A stretch of DNA of 64,000 bases, from the NCBI RefSeq assembly GCF_001663175.1, contig NZ_CP016033.1, positions 2,914,001 through 2,978,000 on the forward strand, written 5' to 3'. The stretch is from Erythrobacter neustonensis. GTDB lineage: Bacteria > Pseudomonadota > Alphaproteobacteria > Sphingomonadales > Sphingomonadaceae. This document shows, one piece after another, positions 51,307-60,972 of this stretch. Positions within the stretch are counted from its first letter, which is position 1, and each line of letters begins with the position of its first letter. Under the pieces are notes generated by a model that had not been told where the DNA came from, searched no databases, and was given only the letters and a program-made list of their open reading frames with translations. Both the position numbers and the translations under genes were made by a program.

Positions 51307-51696
51307 TCAGACGCGGCGACGCTTGGAAGGGCGCACGCCGTTGTGCGGGATCGGCGTAACATCGCGGATCGAGGTAATGTTGAAACCGACAGCTGCAAGA
51401 CCCCGCAGCGCGCTTTCGCGGCCCGAACCCGGGCCCTTGACTTCGACTTCGAGGGTGCGGACGCCGTGCTCGGCGGCCTTCTTGCCCGCATCGTCGGCTG
51501 CGACCTGCGCAGCATAGGGGGTCGACTTGCGGCTGCCCTTGAAGCCCATCATGCCGGCGGACGACCACGAGATGGCGTTGCCCTGCGCGTCGGTGATGGT
51601 GATCATGGTGTTATTGAAGCTGGCGTTGATGTGCGCAACACCGCTGCTGATATTCTTCTTGTCACGGCGCCGAATACGGCCTGGTTCGCGTGCCAT
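51307..51696 (-). CDS. rpsK: 30S ribosomal protein S11
   Basis: A 129-residue protein of standard length, with [21 protein letters not shown] and the C-terminal [16 protein letters not shown]. It forms part of the platform of the small subunit. It follows rpsM by 59 bp in the alpha operon. Confidence 0.98.
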   Translation of the reverse strand: MAREPGRIRRRDKKNISSGVAHINASFNNTMITITDAQGNAISWSSAGMMGFKGSRKSTPYAAQVAADDAGKKAAEHGVRTLEVEVKGPGSGRESALRGLAAVGFNITSIRDVTPIPHNGVRPSKRRRV

Positions 51697-51729
51697 TTGT
51701 GATAATCCTTTAAGCTCGTCAGAAGGAAA

Positions 51730-51757
51730 AAGCGTTCAAGCGTGAAGCTTGATGCTT
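51730..51757 (-). terminator. Intercistronic hairpin between rpsM and rpsK
   Basis: On the minus strand AAGC.TCAAGC pairs with GCTTGA..GCTT around TTCAC, then TTTTTCC. It overlaps the rpsM stop codon. It looks like a weak terminator or attenuator. Confidence 0.5.
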
Positions 51758-52124
51758 ACTTCTTCTTGCCCGCGATGGGCTTGGCCTTGCCCTTGCGGGT
51801 ACGGGCGTTGGTGTGGGTGCGCTGACCACGAACGGGCAGGCCGCTGCGGTGACGCAGGCCACGATAGGCGCGCAGATCCATCAGACGCTTGATGTTCATC
51901 GCGGTCTGGCGACGAAGATCGCCTTCCACGGTGAAATCGGCGTCGATGGCTTCACGAACGCGCAGGATCTCTTCGTCCGAGAGGTCTTGGATGCGCGCGC
52001 TGTGCGCGATGCCGAGCTTGTCAGCGATCTGGACGGCGGTGGTACGACCGATACCGTGAATGTAGGTCAGCGCGATGATAACGCGCTTGTTGGTGGGGAT
52101 ATTGACCCCGGCAATACGAGCCAC
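51756..52124 (-). CDS. rpsM: 30S ribosomal protein S13 (GTG start)
   Basis: A 122-residue protein ([21 protein letters not shown] at the start, [18 protein letters not shown] near the end). The initiation codon is GTG at 52124, preceded by GGAGAAATAA. It is the first gene of the alpha operon and has its own promoter and a leader of about 180 nt. rpmJ, often found nearby in other bacteria, is not present. Confidence 0.97.
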   Translation of the reverse strand: MARIAGVNIPTNKRVIIALTYIHGIGRTTAVQIADKLGIAHSARIQDLSDEEILRVREAIDADFTVEGDLRRQTAMNIKRLMDLRAYRGLRHRSGLPVRGQRTHTNARTRKGKAKPIAGKKK

Positions 52125-52306
52125 TTATTTCTCCATGCTCCACAGGGGCCAACGACCGGTTTTGGCCACCCCTATCTCAACGCTCATTCATCTTCATGTC
52201 CGCCCGCCGGAAGCAGAAAGGCGTGCCACCTGCCACAAACGGCAAAAGTCCGGTCGGCACGCGCTTTGGCGTTGCCTGCCGAACTCCCTTCGAACATGTC
52301 GAATGA
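52125..52306 (-). promoter_or_regulatory. Structured leader of the alpha operon
   Basis: From the predicted transcription start (about 52306) to the rpsM GTG the RNA can form a stem GCGTGCC/GGCACGC at 52262-52221 with an inner TGCC/GGCA. Just before the ribosome site it can form a second stem, GGGG.GGCCAA/TTGGCCCC, at 52172-52145. No gene is credible in it. A long structured leader ahead of rpsM recalls r-protein autoregulation, but the regulator is unknown here. Confidence 0.5.
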
Positions 52307-52312
52307 GGGGCG

Positions 52313-52341
52313 CGCATAGGATGATTCGCCCGAGCCGTCAA
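52313..52341 (-). promoter_or_regulatory. Sigma-70-like promoter for rpsM-rplQ
   Basis: Minus-strand TTGACG (52341-52336) and TATGCG (52318-52313) are separated by exactly 17 bp. Position and quality suggest the alpha operon is transcribed independently of the spc operon upstream. Confidence 0.65.
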
Positions 52342-52429
52342 CCGCAAGGCCGCATTGCTTCGCACGTGGGATGGCAGGGGCGAGCGAAGCCCATGGACAC
52401 CCCTCGCCCTGCCCCTGTCCCTGCCCGGC

Positions 52430-53200
52430 TCAATCGCGGGGCGTGTTCCCGAGATCGCCAAAGGCATCGTCAACCGCTGTGGGTTTGGGCGACGGCTTGG
52501 CTGTTGGCTTGGGCGCCGGGGTCGCAGCCGGCACTTTGGGCGGTGGAACCGCGCTGCGCGGCGACGCGGGCGGGACAGCATCGCTCTTCGCCGCATCACC
52601 GGACGGAGATGCTGCAACTGGCTCCGCGGCCGAAGCGGCGACGACCCCCAGCGGCTTTGCCAGAGCCGCAATCTGTGCGGCCATCACGCCATCGACAGCC
52701 TTGGCGATCACCGGGACTTCGTAGCGCATCGCCCCGCCGACATTGTATTCGAAGACGATCCGCGTGCCCGCCGCGACCTTGCTGATGGCAATCGTCAGCA
52801 CGCCGTTGACCGGTTCGCTCTGGAGCGGACCGAGGCTGCCGAGCATCCGCAATGCGGATTCGGGATAGGCCTGCACGACCCGCATATGTTCAACGCTTCC
52901 CTGAAGGGTGATGCGCCCCGGCTCATCGACCTCGGGGATCGTTTCGCAAAAGCAGCCACCCGCCTGCGGCGTCAGGGTCAGGTTCTTGGCATCCCCAGAC
53001 CACGTGTGCGCTGATTGCCACCACGTCGCGGGGCTGATGAGCGCGAGCCACACCTCCTTGGTGCTGGCATCGACCACGACCTCGTTGCGCGAAACGAAGC
53101 TGTTTTCGGTGGTGCGGGTGACTTCTGCTGCGAGCGGCGCGGCAATGCACGTGGCTGCGGCAATAAGCGCGGCAGGCCAAGCAGGAGATACGCGCTTCAT
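52430..53200 (-). CDS. Secreted SRPBCC-fold protein within the ribosomal cluster
   Basis: A 256-residue protein from the ATG at 53200 (MKRVSPAWPAALIAAATCIAAPLAAEV), giving a signal peptide. The body has the START-like/SRPBCC pattern, for example VVVDASTKEVWLALISPATWWQ and EPVNGVLTIAIS. The last 70 residues are an Ala/Pro/Lys-rich low-complexity tail. It follows adk by 69 bp in the same direction, in the position between adk and rpsM where spc/alpha operons usually hold no such gene. It is probably cotranscribed with adk. Function unknown. Confidence 0.75.
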   Translation of the reverse strand: MKRVSPAWPAALIAAATCIAAPLAAEVTRTTENSFVSRNEVVVDASTKEVWLALISPATWWQSAHTWSGDAKNLTLTPQAGGCFCETIPEVDEPGRITLQGSVEHMRVVQAYPESALRMLGSLGPLQSEPVNGVLTIAISKVAAGTRIVFEYNVGGAMRYEVPVIAKAVDGVMAAQIAALAKPLGVVAASAAEPVAASPSGDAAKSDAVPPASPRSAVPPPKVPAATPAPKPTAKPSPKPTAVDDAFGDLGNTPRD

Positions 53201-53269
53201 CCAGATATCCTTGCCTGTGTTCGACCGGGTGACGCTATCGCACAATCCCGGCCCGGCGCAAGCAGGCGC

Positions 53270-53917
53270 TCAGCTCGCGAGGATTGCGTCGATCTGCCTC
53301 GCCACGGTGTCGATCGGGCCCATCCCGTCGATCCGCGTCACGATCCCGCGCGCTTCGTATCCCGGCAGGATCGGCGCGGTCTTGGCGCGATATTCGGCCA
53401 TGCGGGTGCGCACCGTCTCCTCGTTATCGTCAGGGCGGCGCTTGAACTCAGTGCTCCCGCAGGTATCGCACACACCCGGGTTCCTGGGCGGATTGGCGGT
53501 ATCGTGATAAAGCGCGCCGCAATTGCCGCAGGAAAAGCGACCCGTGATCCGCTCGACCAGCGCATCTTCGTCGACTTCCAGCTCGATCACATGCGCGAGG
53601 CTGCGACCATTGCGGGCGAGAATATCGTCAAGCGCTTCGGCCTGCGCCGCGGTGCGCGGATAACCGTCGAAGATTGCGCCGGTTTCCGGCGTCATTGCGG
53701 CCAGCTCGGCATCGATCAGGTCCGAGACGATCTCGTCCGAAACAAGTTCGCCGCGCTCCATGACTTCCTTGGCGCGCAGGCCCACCGGCGTTCCCGCCTT
53801 GACTGCGGCACGCAGCATGTCGCCGGTCGAAAGCTGGCGCATGCCGTGCCGTTCGACCAGACCTGCACTTTGCGTTCCCTTGCCCGCGCCGGGAGGGCCA
53901 AGAAGAATGATGTTCAC
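53270..53917 (-). CDS. adk: Adenylate kinase (GTG start, zinc-type lid)
   Basis: A 215-residue enzyme with the P-loop GPPGAGKGTQ and DGYPRTAAQAEAL. The lid carries four cysteines, CGNCGALYH and CDTCGSTEF, as in the zinc-binding lids of Gram-positive and some alphaproteobacterial enzymes. The start is the GTG at 53917, directly before NIILLGPPG, with GGGGGACG upstream. It balances AMP, ADP and ATP. It follows secY in the spc operon. Confidence 0.96.
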   Translation of the reverse strand: MNIILLGPPGAGKGTQSAGLVERHGMRQLSTGDMLRAAVKAGTPVGLRAKEVMERGELVSDEIVSDLIDAELAAMTPETGAIFDGYPRTAAQAEALDDILARNGRSLAHVIELEVDEDALVERITGRFSCGNCGALYHDTANPPRNPGVCDTCGSTEFKRRPDDNEETVRTRMAEYRAKTAPILPGYEARGIVTRIDGMGPIDTVARQIDAILAS

Positions 53918-54020
53918 GAACCGTCCCCCATAGCGTCCGGGACGATCTGCCCGGAGCGCGTGTTCTTGCAAGTGGGTTCGACCAAGCCTCGCGCTGCGTC
54001 AACCCGACTCATGTCGGATA

Positions 54021-55367
54021 TCAGCGCATCCGACCCTTGAGCTTGGCCTTCTTGATGAGATCGCCGTATTGCAGCGCCAAAAGGTGCGACTGAATCTGGC
54101 TGATGGTGTCCACGGTAACGTTGACGACGATCAGCAGCGATGTTCCGCCGAGGAACAAGGGCACTCCGGTCTGCGCGATCACGTATTCGGGCAGCACACA
54201 TACCAGCGTGAGATAGGCAGCACCGATCACCGTGATGCGCGTCAGCACATATTCGAGGTAATCCGCAGTGCGCTTGCCCGGACGGATGCCGGGGATCGAT
54301 CCGCCGTTCTTCTTGAGATTGTCCGCAGTCTCTTCAGGGTTGAACACGACAGCGGTGTAGAAGAAGCAGAAGAAGATGATCCCGATCGCATACAGCGTCA
54401 TGTAGAGCGGCTGTCCGTGCTGCAGATACTGGTTCATCGTCTGGAGCACCGAATAGGCACTGCTACCGGAATCGATCGAACTGCCGACAAGGTTGGTGAT
54501 CGTCAGCGGCAACAGCAGCAGCGAGCTTGCGAAAATCGGCGGGATCACGCCCGCGGTGTTGATCTTGAGCGGAAGATACGAACGCTCGGCCTGCATCATG
54601 CCGCGCTGCGTTGCGCGCTTGGGATACTGGATCGTCAGGCGGCGCTGCGCACGCTCCATGAAGGCGATCAGCAGGATCAGCGCGATCACCATGACGATGA
54701 AGCCAATGATGACGATCGACGAGATCGCGCCGGTGCGCCCGCCTTCGAACAGCGCCACGATGAAGTTCGGGAACTGCGCGACGATACCCGCCATGATGAT
54801 CAGCGAAACGCCGTTGCCGATCCCGCGGCTCGTGATCTGCTCACCCAGCCACAGCAGGAACATGGTTCCGCCGGTCACGTTGATGATCGTCGAGGCATAG
54901 AACAGCCAGCTGGTGTCGACGGCAAAGCCCTGCGCCACCGCATTGTGCGCAACCGCATAACCCTGCACGATGCACAGCAGCACCGCGCCGTAACGCGTGT
55001 ACTGGTTGAGCTTCTGCCGCCCGCTTGCGCCGTCCTTCTTGAGCGCGGCGAGTGTCGGGTGCAGTGCCGAAGCCATCTGCACCACGATCGATGCGGTAAT
55101 ATAGGGCATGATGCCTACCGCGATCAGGCTCATGCGCTCGAGCGCGCCGCCCGAGAATGTGTTGAAGAGATCGAGGATCGTGCCCGAGGCACGGCTGTTG
55201 AACGCGGCCAGCGCGACCGGGTCGATCCCGGGCAGCGGCACGAAGCTCAGGAACCGGAAGACAATCAGCGCTCCGATCGTGAACCAGATCCGCTGCTTGA
55301 GCTCTGTCGCCTTGGCAAAATTGCCGAGGTTCAGGTTGCTCGCGATATTGTCGGCGCGTGATGCCAT
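54021..55367 (-). CDS. secY: Preprotein translocase subunit SecY
   Basis: A 448-residue protein with ten membrane helices. It has the SecY motifs FSGGALERMSLIAVGIMPYITASIV in the second helix region and GIRPGKRTADYLEYVLTRITVIGAAYL near helix 9. It forms the channel for protein export and membrane insertion. A gap of 182 bp separates it from rplO, unusually wide for this operon, with a small CTCTC/GAGAG stem in it. Confidence 0.98.
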   Translation of the reverse strand: MASRADNIASNLNLGNFAKATELKQRIWFTIGALIVFRFLSFVPLPGIDPVALAAFNSRASGTILDLFNTFSGGALERMSLIAVGIMPYITASIVVQMASALHPTLAALKKDGASGRQKLNQYTRYGAVLLCIVQGYAVAHNAVAQGFAVDTSWLFYASTIINVTGGTMFLLWLGEQITSRGIGNGVSLIIMAGIVAQFPNFIVALFEGGRTGAISSIVIIGFIVMVIALILLIAFMERAQRRLTIQYPKRATQRGMMQAERSYLPLKINTAGVIPPIFASSLLLLPLTITNLVGSSIDSGSSAYSVLQTMNQYLQHGQPLYMTLYAIGIIFFCFFYTAVVFNPEETADNLKKNGGSIPGIRPGKRTADYLEYVLTRITVIGAAYLTLVCVLPEYVIAQTGVPLFLGGTSLLIVVNVTVDTISQIQSHLLALQYGDLIKKAKLKGRMR

Positions 55368-55549
55368 GTCGTTATGTCGATCCTAGCTCGCAGTGCGAAG
55401 GCGACCGCCAATGGCTGCCCTCGCCCACCTCGTCAACGCACCGATGACCTCACCTTGACTCTCGATCGGGAGAGCCGGGCCGGCGCGCGAGAGCGTAAAT
55501 AGGGAGCGCGGGAGCTCTTGTCGAACCCCCGCGCCGCACCTTTTGTCGA

Positions 55550-56074
55550 TTACTTCGCCTTTGCCGCCTTGTTGGCGTCGCGGCGAGCAAGCTTCTTTTC
55601 GTGTTCGGGGGTGGCAGGTGCTGCCACTTCGACGCTGCCGCCGGCCTTTTCGACCGCCGCGATCGCACCCTTGGTCGCGCCGGTCACAGCGAAGGCAACC
55701 TTCGCGGTGATCTCGCCCTTGCCGAGCAGACGCACGCCATGCTTGCCGCCGCGCACAAGGCCGGCTTCACGCAGGGCTTCCTCGGTGATCGTGCCCTTGG
55801 CATCGAGTTTGCCGGCGTCGATGAACCTCTGGATCATGCCGATGTTCACTTCGGCATAGTCCTTGCCAAAGGGGTTGTTGAACCCGCGCTTCGGAAGACG
55901 CATGTGCAGCGGCATCTGACCGCCTTCGAAGCCCTTGATGGCAACGCCCGAACGGGCCTTCTGGCCCTTCTGACCGCGTGCCGAGGTCTTGCCCTTGCCC
56001 GAGCCGATACCACGGCCGACACGGATGCGACCCTTGCGGGCGCCGGCATTGTCGCGGATGTCATTCAGTTTCAT
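55550..56074 (-). CDS. rplO: 50S ribosomal protein L15
   Basis: A 174-residue protein, with [45 protein letters not shown] basic start ([19 protein letters not shown]) and a slightly long C-terminal extension ending [14 protein letters not shown]. It lies in the spc operon after rpmD with a 73-bp gap that holds a hairpin. Confidence 0.97.
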   Translation of the reverse strand: MKLNDIRDNAGARKGRIRVGRGIGSGKGKTSARGQKGQKARSGVAIKGFEGGQMPLHMRLPKRGFNNPFGKDYAEVNIGMIQRFIDAGKLDAKGTITEEALREAGLVRGGKHGVRLLGKGEITAKVAFAVTGATKGAIAAVEKAGGSVEVAAPATPEHEKKLARRDANKAAKAK

Positions 56075-56117
56075 AGTCGTGCACTCGCTTTCGCTTTTGT
56101 CGCGCTGAGAGAAAGGA

Positions 56118-56139
56118 AGGCCCCACTTTCGCGGGGCCT
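56118..56139 (-). terminator. Hairpin between rpmD and rplO
   Basis: Minus strand AGGCCCC-GCGAAAGT-GGGGCCT is a 7-bp perfect stem, followed by TCCTTTCTC. It lies 8 bp after the rpmD stop, inside the spc operon. It resembles a terminator or attenuator that splits upstream and downstream cistrons. Confidence 0.55.
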
Positions 56140-56147
56140 GCCTGGAT

Positions 56148-56324
56148 TTAGTCGATCACCTGAACAAGGTGCGGCAATTTTGCAATTGCACCGCGCACCT
56201 CGGGGGTGTCCTGGCGCTCTACAACTTTGTGCATCTTGTTCAACCCAAGACCGATAAGGATCTTGCGCTGGCTTTCCGGACGACGGATCGGCGAACCGAT
56301 CTGCTTGATCTTGATGGTAGCCAT
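56148..56324 (-). CDS. rpmD: 50S ribosomal protein L30
   Basis: A short 58-residue gene read from the ATG at 56324: [20 protein letters not shown], ending in LPHLVQVID. It matches L30 in length and in the [20 protein letters not shown] motif. It lies between rpsE (6-bp gap) and rplO, in the conserved spc order. Confidence 0.97.
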   Translation of the reverse strand: MATIKIKQIGSPIRRPESQRKILIGLGLNKMHKVVERQDTPEVRGAIAKLPHLVQVID

Positions 56325-56330
56325 CTGGGA

Positions 56331-57035
56331 TTACTCCGCAATCGCGGCAGCATCGGCTTCCGCTTCAGCTGCACTCGCCCCGCCGCGACCCAGGAGGTCG
56401 GCAACCTTCTTGCCGCGACGCTGAGCCACTGACTTCGGCGAAGTCTGCTCAGTCAGCGCGTCGAAAGTGGCGCGGATCATGTTGTAGGGGTTCGAGGTGC
56501 CGACCGACTTGGTCACCACGTCGGCAACGCCGAGGCTCTCGAACACGGCGCGCATCGGACCACCGGCGATGATGCCGGTCCCTGCCGGTGCGGTGCGGAC
56601 CGTCACCTTGCCGGCGCCAAAGCGGCCGTTGCCGTCATGGTGCAGCGTGCGGCCTTCCTTGAGCGGAACGCGGATCATCTTCTTGCGGGCCGAAGCGGTC
56701 GCCTTGGTGATCGCTTCAGGCACTTCGCGGGCCTTGCCGTGACCGAAGCCGACGCGGCCCTGGCCGTCACCGACCACGACCAGCGCAGCGAAACCGAAGC
56801 GCTTGCCGCCCTTTACGGTCTTCGAGACGCGGTTGATGTGCACCAGCTTTTCGATGATGCCATCATCTTCTTCCTGCTTGCCACCGCGATTGTTGTCACG
56901 GCCACCGCGGCCACGACCGCGGTCGCCGCCTTCGCGGTTCCCGCCGCGACCACGGCCGCGACGGTTCTGGTTCTCACCGGCATCGCCAGCTTCGACCGCC
57001 ACTTCGGGCGTTTCGATGGTGTTTTCGTCAGCCAT
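56331..57035 (-). CDS. rpsE: 30S ribosomal protein S5
   Basis: A 234-residue S5. It has an extended N-terminus rich in Arg/Gly ([20 protein letters not shown]), ahead of the conserved core [20 protein letters not shown] and [21 protein letters not shown]. The extension is lineage-typical for alphaproteobacteria. It works in decoding fidelity. It precedes rpmD. Confidence 0.97.
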   Translation of the reverse strand: MADENTIETPEVAVEAGDAGENQNRRGRGRGGNREGGDRGRGRGGRDNNRGGKQEEDDGIIEKLVHINRVSKTVKGGKRFGFAALVVVGDGQGRVGFGHGKAREVPEAITKATASARKKMIRVPLKEGRTLHHDGNGRFGAGKVTVRTAPAGTGIIAGGPMRAVFESLGVADVVTKSVGTSNPYNMIRATFDALTEQTSPKSVAQRRGKKVADLLGRGGASAAEAEADAAAIAE

Positions 57036-57037
57036 TG

Positions 57038-57382
57038 TCAGAACTCCAGCCCGCCTTCACGGGCGGCATCGGCCAGCGCCTTGACGCGGCCATGGAACAG
57101 GAAACCGCCGCGATCGAACACGACAGTCGTCACGCCCGCCTTCTTGGCGGCCTCGGCGATCTGCTTGCCGACTTCGGCAGCAGCATCGACATTCGCGCCG
57201 CTGACCGAACCACCCAGGGTCGAGGCAGCAGCGACGGTCTTGCCGGCTGCGTCATCGATGATCTGGGCGTAGATGTGGCGGCCGGTGCGGTGCACCGACA
57301 GACGGGGCTTGCCACCGGCACGCGCGCGAAGCGCAGTGCGAACCCGGCGACGGCGACGTTCGAAAAGGGAAAGCTTTGCCAT
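57038..57382 (-). CDS. rplR: 50S ribosomal protein L18
   Basis: A 114-residue protein from the ATG at 57382 ([19 protein letters not shown]). It shows the L18 motifs [18 protein letters not shown] and [26 protein letters not shown]. It binds 5S rRNA. Only 2 bp separate it from rpsE. Confidence 0.97.
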   Translation of the reverse strand: MAKLSLFERRRRRVRTALRARAGGKPRLSVHRTGRHIYAQIIDDAAGKTVAAASTLGGSVSGANVDAAAEVGKQIAEAAKKAGVTTVVFDRGGFLFHGRVKALADAAREGGLEF

Positions 57383-57383
57383 C

Positions 57384-57917
57384 TTATCTCTTCTTCCCTT
57401 CCTTGCGGAAGATATATTCGCCGCGATAAGCGATACCCTTGCCCTTGTAAGGCTCGGGCTTGCGCCAGCGGCGGATTTCGGCGGCAAACTGACCCACGGC
57501 CTGCTTGTCGATACCGGAAATCTCGATCGTGGTCTGGTCCGGGGTCTTGACTTCAAGACCTTCGGGAACCGGCAGATCGACATCGTGGCTGTAGCCGAGC
57601 TGCAGCTTCAGGTTGCGGCCCTGGGCGTTGGCACGGTAACCGACACCCTTGATCACGAGCACCTTGGTGAAGCCGTCGGTGACGCCTTCGACCAGGTTCG
57701 AGACCAGCGTGCGCTGCATGCCCCAGAAGGCGCGCGCCTGGCGCGTGTCGTTCGCCGGCTTCACCGAAATGGCGCCGTCTTCGACCTTGTAGTCGATCAG
57801 ATCCGACAGACCGAGCGACAGGGTGCCCTTGGGGCCCTTCACGCTGAGCGTGCCGTTGTCGATGGTGGCCGTCACCCCTCCGGGGATCGCCACCGGCTTT
57901 TTGCCGATGCGGCTCAT
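57384..57917 (-). CDS. rplF: 50S ribosomal protein L6
   Basis: A 177-residue protein ([20 protein letters not shown] start; [20 protein letters not shown] near the end). It overlaps the rpsH stop by one base (TGATG). It is next to the sarcin-ricin loop on the ribosome. Confidence 0.98.
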   Translation of the reverse strand: MSRIGKKPVAIPGGVTATIDNGTLSVKGPKGTLSLGLSDLIDYKVEDGAISVKPANDTRQARAFWGMQRTLVSNLVEGVTDGFTKVLVIKGVGYRANAQGRNLKLQLGYSHDVDLPVPEGLEVKTPDQTTIEISGIDKQAVGQFAAEIRRWRKPEPYKGKGIAYRGEYIFRKEGKKR

Positions 57918-58312
57918 CAGAACACCTCCGCCAGGACTTCGCCACCGACGTTGTGGTTGCGTGCTTCGGCATCCGAAAGCACGCCACGCGGCGTCGAGAC
58001 GATGGTGATGCCAAGACCGTTGCGGATCGTCGGCAGTTCCTTGGAACCCGAGTAGACGCGGCGGCCAGGCTTCGAAACGCGGGCGACATGCTTGATCGCA
58101 GGCTCGCCTTCGAAATACTTCAGTTCAATCCGCAGCGCCTTGTGCTTGCCCGAATTGTCTTCGGAAAAGCCACGGATGTAGCCTTCGCGCTGAAGCACTT
58201 CGAGAACGCTTGCGCGCAGGTTGCTCGCCGGGGTCAGGACAGAGTCCTTCTTGGCGCGCTGGCCGTTGCGGATACGGGTGAGCATGTCACCCAGAGGATC
58301 GGTCATTGCCAT
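57917..58312 (-). CDS. rpsH: 30S ribosomal protein S8
   Basis: A 131-residue protein, [18 protein letters not shown] at the start and [25 protein letters not shown] [20 protein letters not shown] near the end. An ATG two codons later is possible. In E. coli S8 also regulates spc translation at rplE; no such site was recognised here. Confidence 0.98.
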   Translation of the reverse strand: MAMTDPLGDMLTRIRNGQRAKKDSVLTPASNLRASVLEVLQREGYIRGFSEDNSGKHKALRIELKYFEGEPAIKHVARVSKPGRRVYSGSKELPTIRNGLGITIVSTPRGVLSDAEARNHNVGGEVLAEVF

Positions 58313-58322
58313 TGTTCAGTCC

Positions 58323-58628
58323 TCACCAGCTCGACTTGGTCAGGCCGGGAATCATCCCGCTGTTGCCGAGTTGACGCAGTTCGATACGGTTGATGCCGAA
58401 CTTGCGGTAATAGCCGCGCGGGCGGCCGGTGGTGGCGCAACGGTTGCGCACCCGGGTCGGGTTCGCGTTGCGCGGAAGCTCGGCCATCTTGAGCCGGGCC
58501 ATCAGGCGCTCGGTCTCGTCGAGGCTTTCGTCGTCCGCAATCGCCTTCAGCTTCTCGTACTTCGCAGCGTACTGCTTCACGAGCTTCTTGCGACGCTCAT
58601 TCTTGTTGATGGAACTCAGTTTCGCCAT
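58323..58628 (-). CDS. rpsN: 30S ribosomal protein S14
   Basis: A 101-residue S14 of the zinc-free, long form ([40 protein letters not shown]). The zinc-binding Cys pairs of the short form are absent. It lies between rplE and rpsH. Confidence 0.97.
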   Translation of the reverse strand: MAKLSSINKNERRKKLVKQYAAKYEKLKAIADDESLDETERLMARLKMAELPRNANPTRVRNRCATTGRPRGYYRKFGINRIELRQLGNSGMIPGLTKSSW

Positions 58629-58670
58629 GGACTTAAGCTCTCTGCTTTCGTGTCTCTACGGGGAAGCGGC

Positions 58671-59255
58671 TCACGCCGCCTCCTTCTGGTCGGTCTTTCC
58701 GGCTTCGCCCTGGAAGGGGAAACCGAACAGGCGCAGCAACTCGCGCGCCTCTTCGTCGGTCTTTGCCGTGGTCGTGACAATGATGTCCATCCCACGCACC
58801 TTGTCGATCTTGTCGTAGCTGATTTCAGGGAACACGATCTGTTCCTTCAGCCCCATCGCGTAATTGCCACGGCCATCGAACGACTTGGCGTTCAGCCCGC
58901 GGAAATCTCGGATGCGCGGCATTGCCACGGTGACGAGACGGTCAAGGAATTCGTACATCCGCTCACGGCGCAAGGTGACCTTGCAACCAATCGGCATGCC
59001 TTCACGCAGCTTGAACTGCGCGATCGACTTCTTGGCGATCGTGATAACCGGCTTCTGGCCAGCGATCAGTGCCATTTCCTCGGCGGCGGTCTGAACCTTC
59101 TTCTTGTCCTGGCTCGCCTCGCCCACGCCCATGTTGAGCGTGATCTTGTCGAGCTTGGGGACTTCCATCCGGTTCTTGTAACCGAACTTCTCGGTCATGG
59201 CCTTGACGATCTCGTCGTCATACTTGGCCTTCAGACGTGCGGTGTAATCAGCCAT
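58671..59255 (-). CDS. rplE: 50S ribosomal protein L5
   Basis: A 194-residue protein from the ATG at 59255 ([20 protein letters not shown]), with [16 protein letters not shown] and [19 protein letters not shown] motifs ([18 protein letters not shown]). It binds 5S rRNA and P-site tRNA. The first 8 bases overlap rplX. Confidence 0.97.
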   Translation of the reverse strand: MADYTARLKAKYDDEIVKAMTEKFGYKNRMEVPKLDKITLNMGVGEASQDKKKVQTAAEEMALIAGQKPVITIAKKSIAQFKLREGMPIGCKVTLRRERMYEFLDRLVTVAMPRIRDFRGLNAKSFDGRGNYAMGLKEQIVFPEISYDKIDKVRGMDIIVTTTAKTDEEARELLRLFGFPFQGEAGKTDQKEAA

Positions 59256-59568
59256 CGATCGTTTCCCCACTCTTGACAGCAACGCGCACCTTCTTGCCGT
59301 CCTTCGTTTCGAAGCGGACGCGGGTGGGCTTGCCGGTCTTGGGATCAGCAAGAGCAACCTTCGAGATTGCCATCGGAGCCGCGAAACGGTCGATGCCACC
59401 CTGGGGGTTGGTCTGGCTGGGCTTGCGGTGACGGGCGACGACGTTCACGCCTTCGACAACGACCTTGCTGTCCTTGGGCATGACCTGGGCGACCGTACCG
59501 GTGCGGCCCTTGTCCTTGCCCGACAGGACGACGACGTTGTCACCCTTCTTGATCTTAGCGGCGGCCAT
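59248..59568 (-). CDS. rplX: 50S ribosomal protein L24
   Basis: A 106-residue KOW-domain protein ([20 protein letters not shown]). The ATG overlaps the rplN stop by one base (TAATG), and the end overlaps rplE by 8 bp. It initiates large-subunit assembly. Confidence 0.97.
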   Translation of the reverse strand: MAAAKIKKGDNVVVLSGKDKGRTGTVAQVMPKDSKVVVEGVNVVARHRKPSQTNPQGGIDRFAAPMAISKVALADPKTGKPTRVRFETKDGKKVRVAVKSGETIDG

Positions 59569-59936
59569 TACAGCACCTCCGGAGCGAGCGAGATGATCTT
59601 CATGAAGCCCTTGCCGCGCAGTTCGCGCACCACGGGGCCAAAAATACGGGTGCCGATCGGCTCCTCGTTCTTGTTCACGAGCACGGCCGCGTTGCTGTCG
59701 AAGCGGATGACAGTGCCATCCGGACGACGAACGTCCTTGCGGGTACGCACGATCACCGCACGGTGAACGTCGCCCTTCTTGACCTTGGTGCGCGGCTGCG
59801 CCTCCTTGATGGAGACGACGATCACATCGCCGACGCCCGCGGTACGACGCTTCGACCCGCCCAGCACCTTGATGCACTGGACGCGCTTGGCGCCGCTGTT
59901 GTCCGCGACGTCGAGATTGGATTGCATCTGGATCAT
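59568..59936 (-). CDS. rplN: 50S ribosomal protein L14
   Basis: A 122-residue protein, the standard L14 ([40 protein letters not shown] near the end). It forms an intersubunit bridge. It opens the spc operon after a 76-bp gap from rpsQ. Confidence 0.98.
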   Translation of the reverse strand: MIQMQSNLDVADNSGAKRVQCIKVLGGSKRRTAGVGDVIVVSIKEAQPRTKVKKGDVHRAVIVRTRKDVRRPDGTVIRFDSNAAVLVNKNEEPIGTRIFGPVVRELRGKGFMKIISLAPEVL

Positions 59937-60012
59937 TGATCCGTCTTCCTTCTCAATGGCTTACCAGGACGCCCGATCCGACCGGGGCCTGACAGTTCCG
60001 ATTACGCCTAAT

Positions 60013-60303
60013 TCAGTTACCCGCGGCTGCGACGTCAAGGTCGGCTTCCACCGCCTGCACGCCACCTGCCACGACCCGGTCCTTGACGATCCAGGTCTTG
60101 GTCTTGGAAATGGGGCGGGTCTCTTCGATCCGCACCACGTCACCCACGGTGTATTCGTTCTGCTCGTCGTGAGCGTGATACTTCTTCGAACGACGGATGA
60201 TCTTCCCGTAAAGCGGGTGCTTCACCTTGCGTTCGACCAGCACGGTCACGGTCTTGTCGGTCTTGTCGGAGCTCACAGTCCCGACGAGGATACGCTTGGG
60301 CAT
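60013..60303 (-). CDS. rpsQ: 30S ribosomal protein S17
   Basis: A 96-residue protein ([39 protein letters not shown]). It has a 10-residue C-terminal extension after the typical end. Last gene of the S10 operon; rpmC lies 11 bp upstream. Confidence 0.97.
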   Translation of the reverse strand: MPKRILVGTVSSDKTDKTVTVLVERKVKHPLYGKIIRRSKKYHAHDEQNEYTVGDVVRIEETRPISKTKTWIVKDRVVAGGVQAVEADLDVAAAGN

Positions 60304-60314
60304 CGTGTAACTCC

Positions 60315-60527
60315 TTACGCCTTGGCAGCGGCGGCCTTCGCCGCACGCTCGCTTTGCAGCGTCTTGATCTGCGCGATGGTCCGGCGCACCTGGCGGATGC
60401 GCGAGGGAGCCTCGAGCTGGTTGGTCGCAGCCTGGAAGCGCAGATTGTAGGCTTCGCGCTTGAGCTCGGTGAGCTCGGCGGTCAGCTGATCATCGCTCTT
60501 GGTGCGAAGGTCCGTGATATCGGCCAT
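60315..60527 (-). CDS. rpmC: 50S ribosomal protein L29
   Basis: A 70-residue protein ([40 protein letters not shown]) matching L29, near the exit tunnel. The ATG overlaps the rplP stop by one base. Confidence 0.97.
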   Translation of the reverse strand: MADITDLRTKSDDQLTAELTELKREAYNLRFQAATNQLEAPSRIRQVRRTIAQIKTLQSERAAKAAAAKA

Positions 60528-60961
60528 TATTCGCCTCCCAGGTGGCTGGTGTCGCCCAGACGGGCAACGACCTTGGTCTTGATCGGCAGCTTCATCGCCG
60601 CGCGCTCGAATGCTTCGGCAGCCAGCGGGCCGGCGACGCCGTCGAGTTCGAACAGGATGCGGCCCGGCTTCACCTTGGCTGCCCAGTATTCGACCGAACC
60701 CTTGCCCTTACCCTGACGGACTTCGGCAGGCTTCTTGGACACGGGCACATCGGGGAAGACGCGGATCCAGAGACGGCCCTGACGCTTGATGTGGCGGGTG
60801 ATCGCACGACGCGCAGCTTCGATCTGGCGCGCGGTGACCCGCTCGGGTTCCAGAGCCTTGAGGCCGTAGGAACCGAAGTTGAGCGCGGTGCCGCCCTTGG
60901 CTTCGCCCTTGATCCGGCCCTTGAACTGCTTGCGGAACTTGGTCTTTTTCGGTTGCAACAT
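60527..60961 (-). CDS. rplP: 50S ribosomal protein L16
   Basis: A 144-residue protein: [19 protein letters not shown], the [20 protein letters not shown] core and [20 protein letters not shown]. It contacts the A-site tRNA. It follows rpsC by 11 bp and shares its last base with rpmC. Confidence 0.98.
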   Translation of the reverse strand: MLQPKKTKFRKQFKGRIKGEAKGGTALNFGSYGLKALEPERVTARQIEAARRAITRHIKRQGRLWIRVFPDVPVSKKPAEVRQGKGKGSVEYWAAKVKPGRILFELDGVAGPLAAEAFERAAMKLPIKTKVVARLGDTSHLGGE

Positions 60962-60972
60962 GGTCTGTTACC

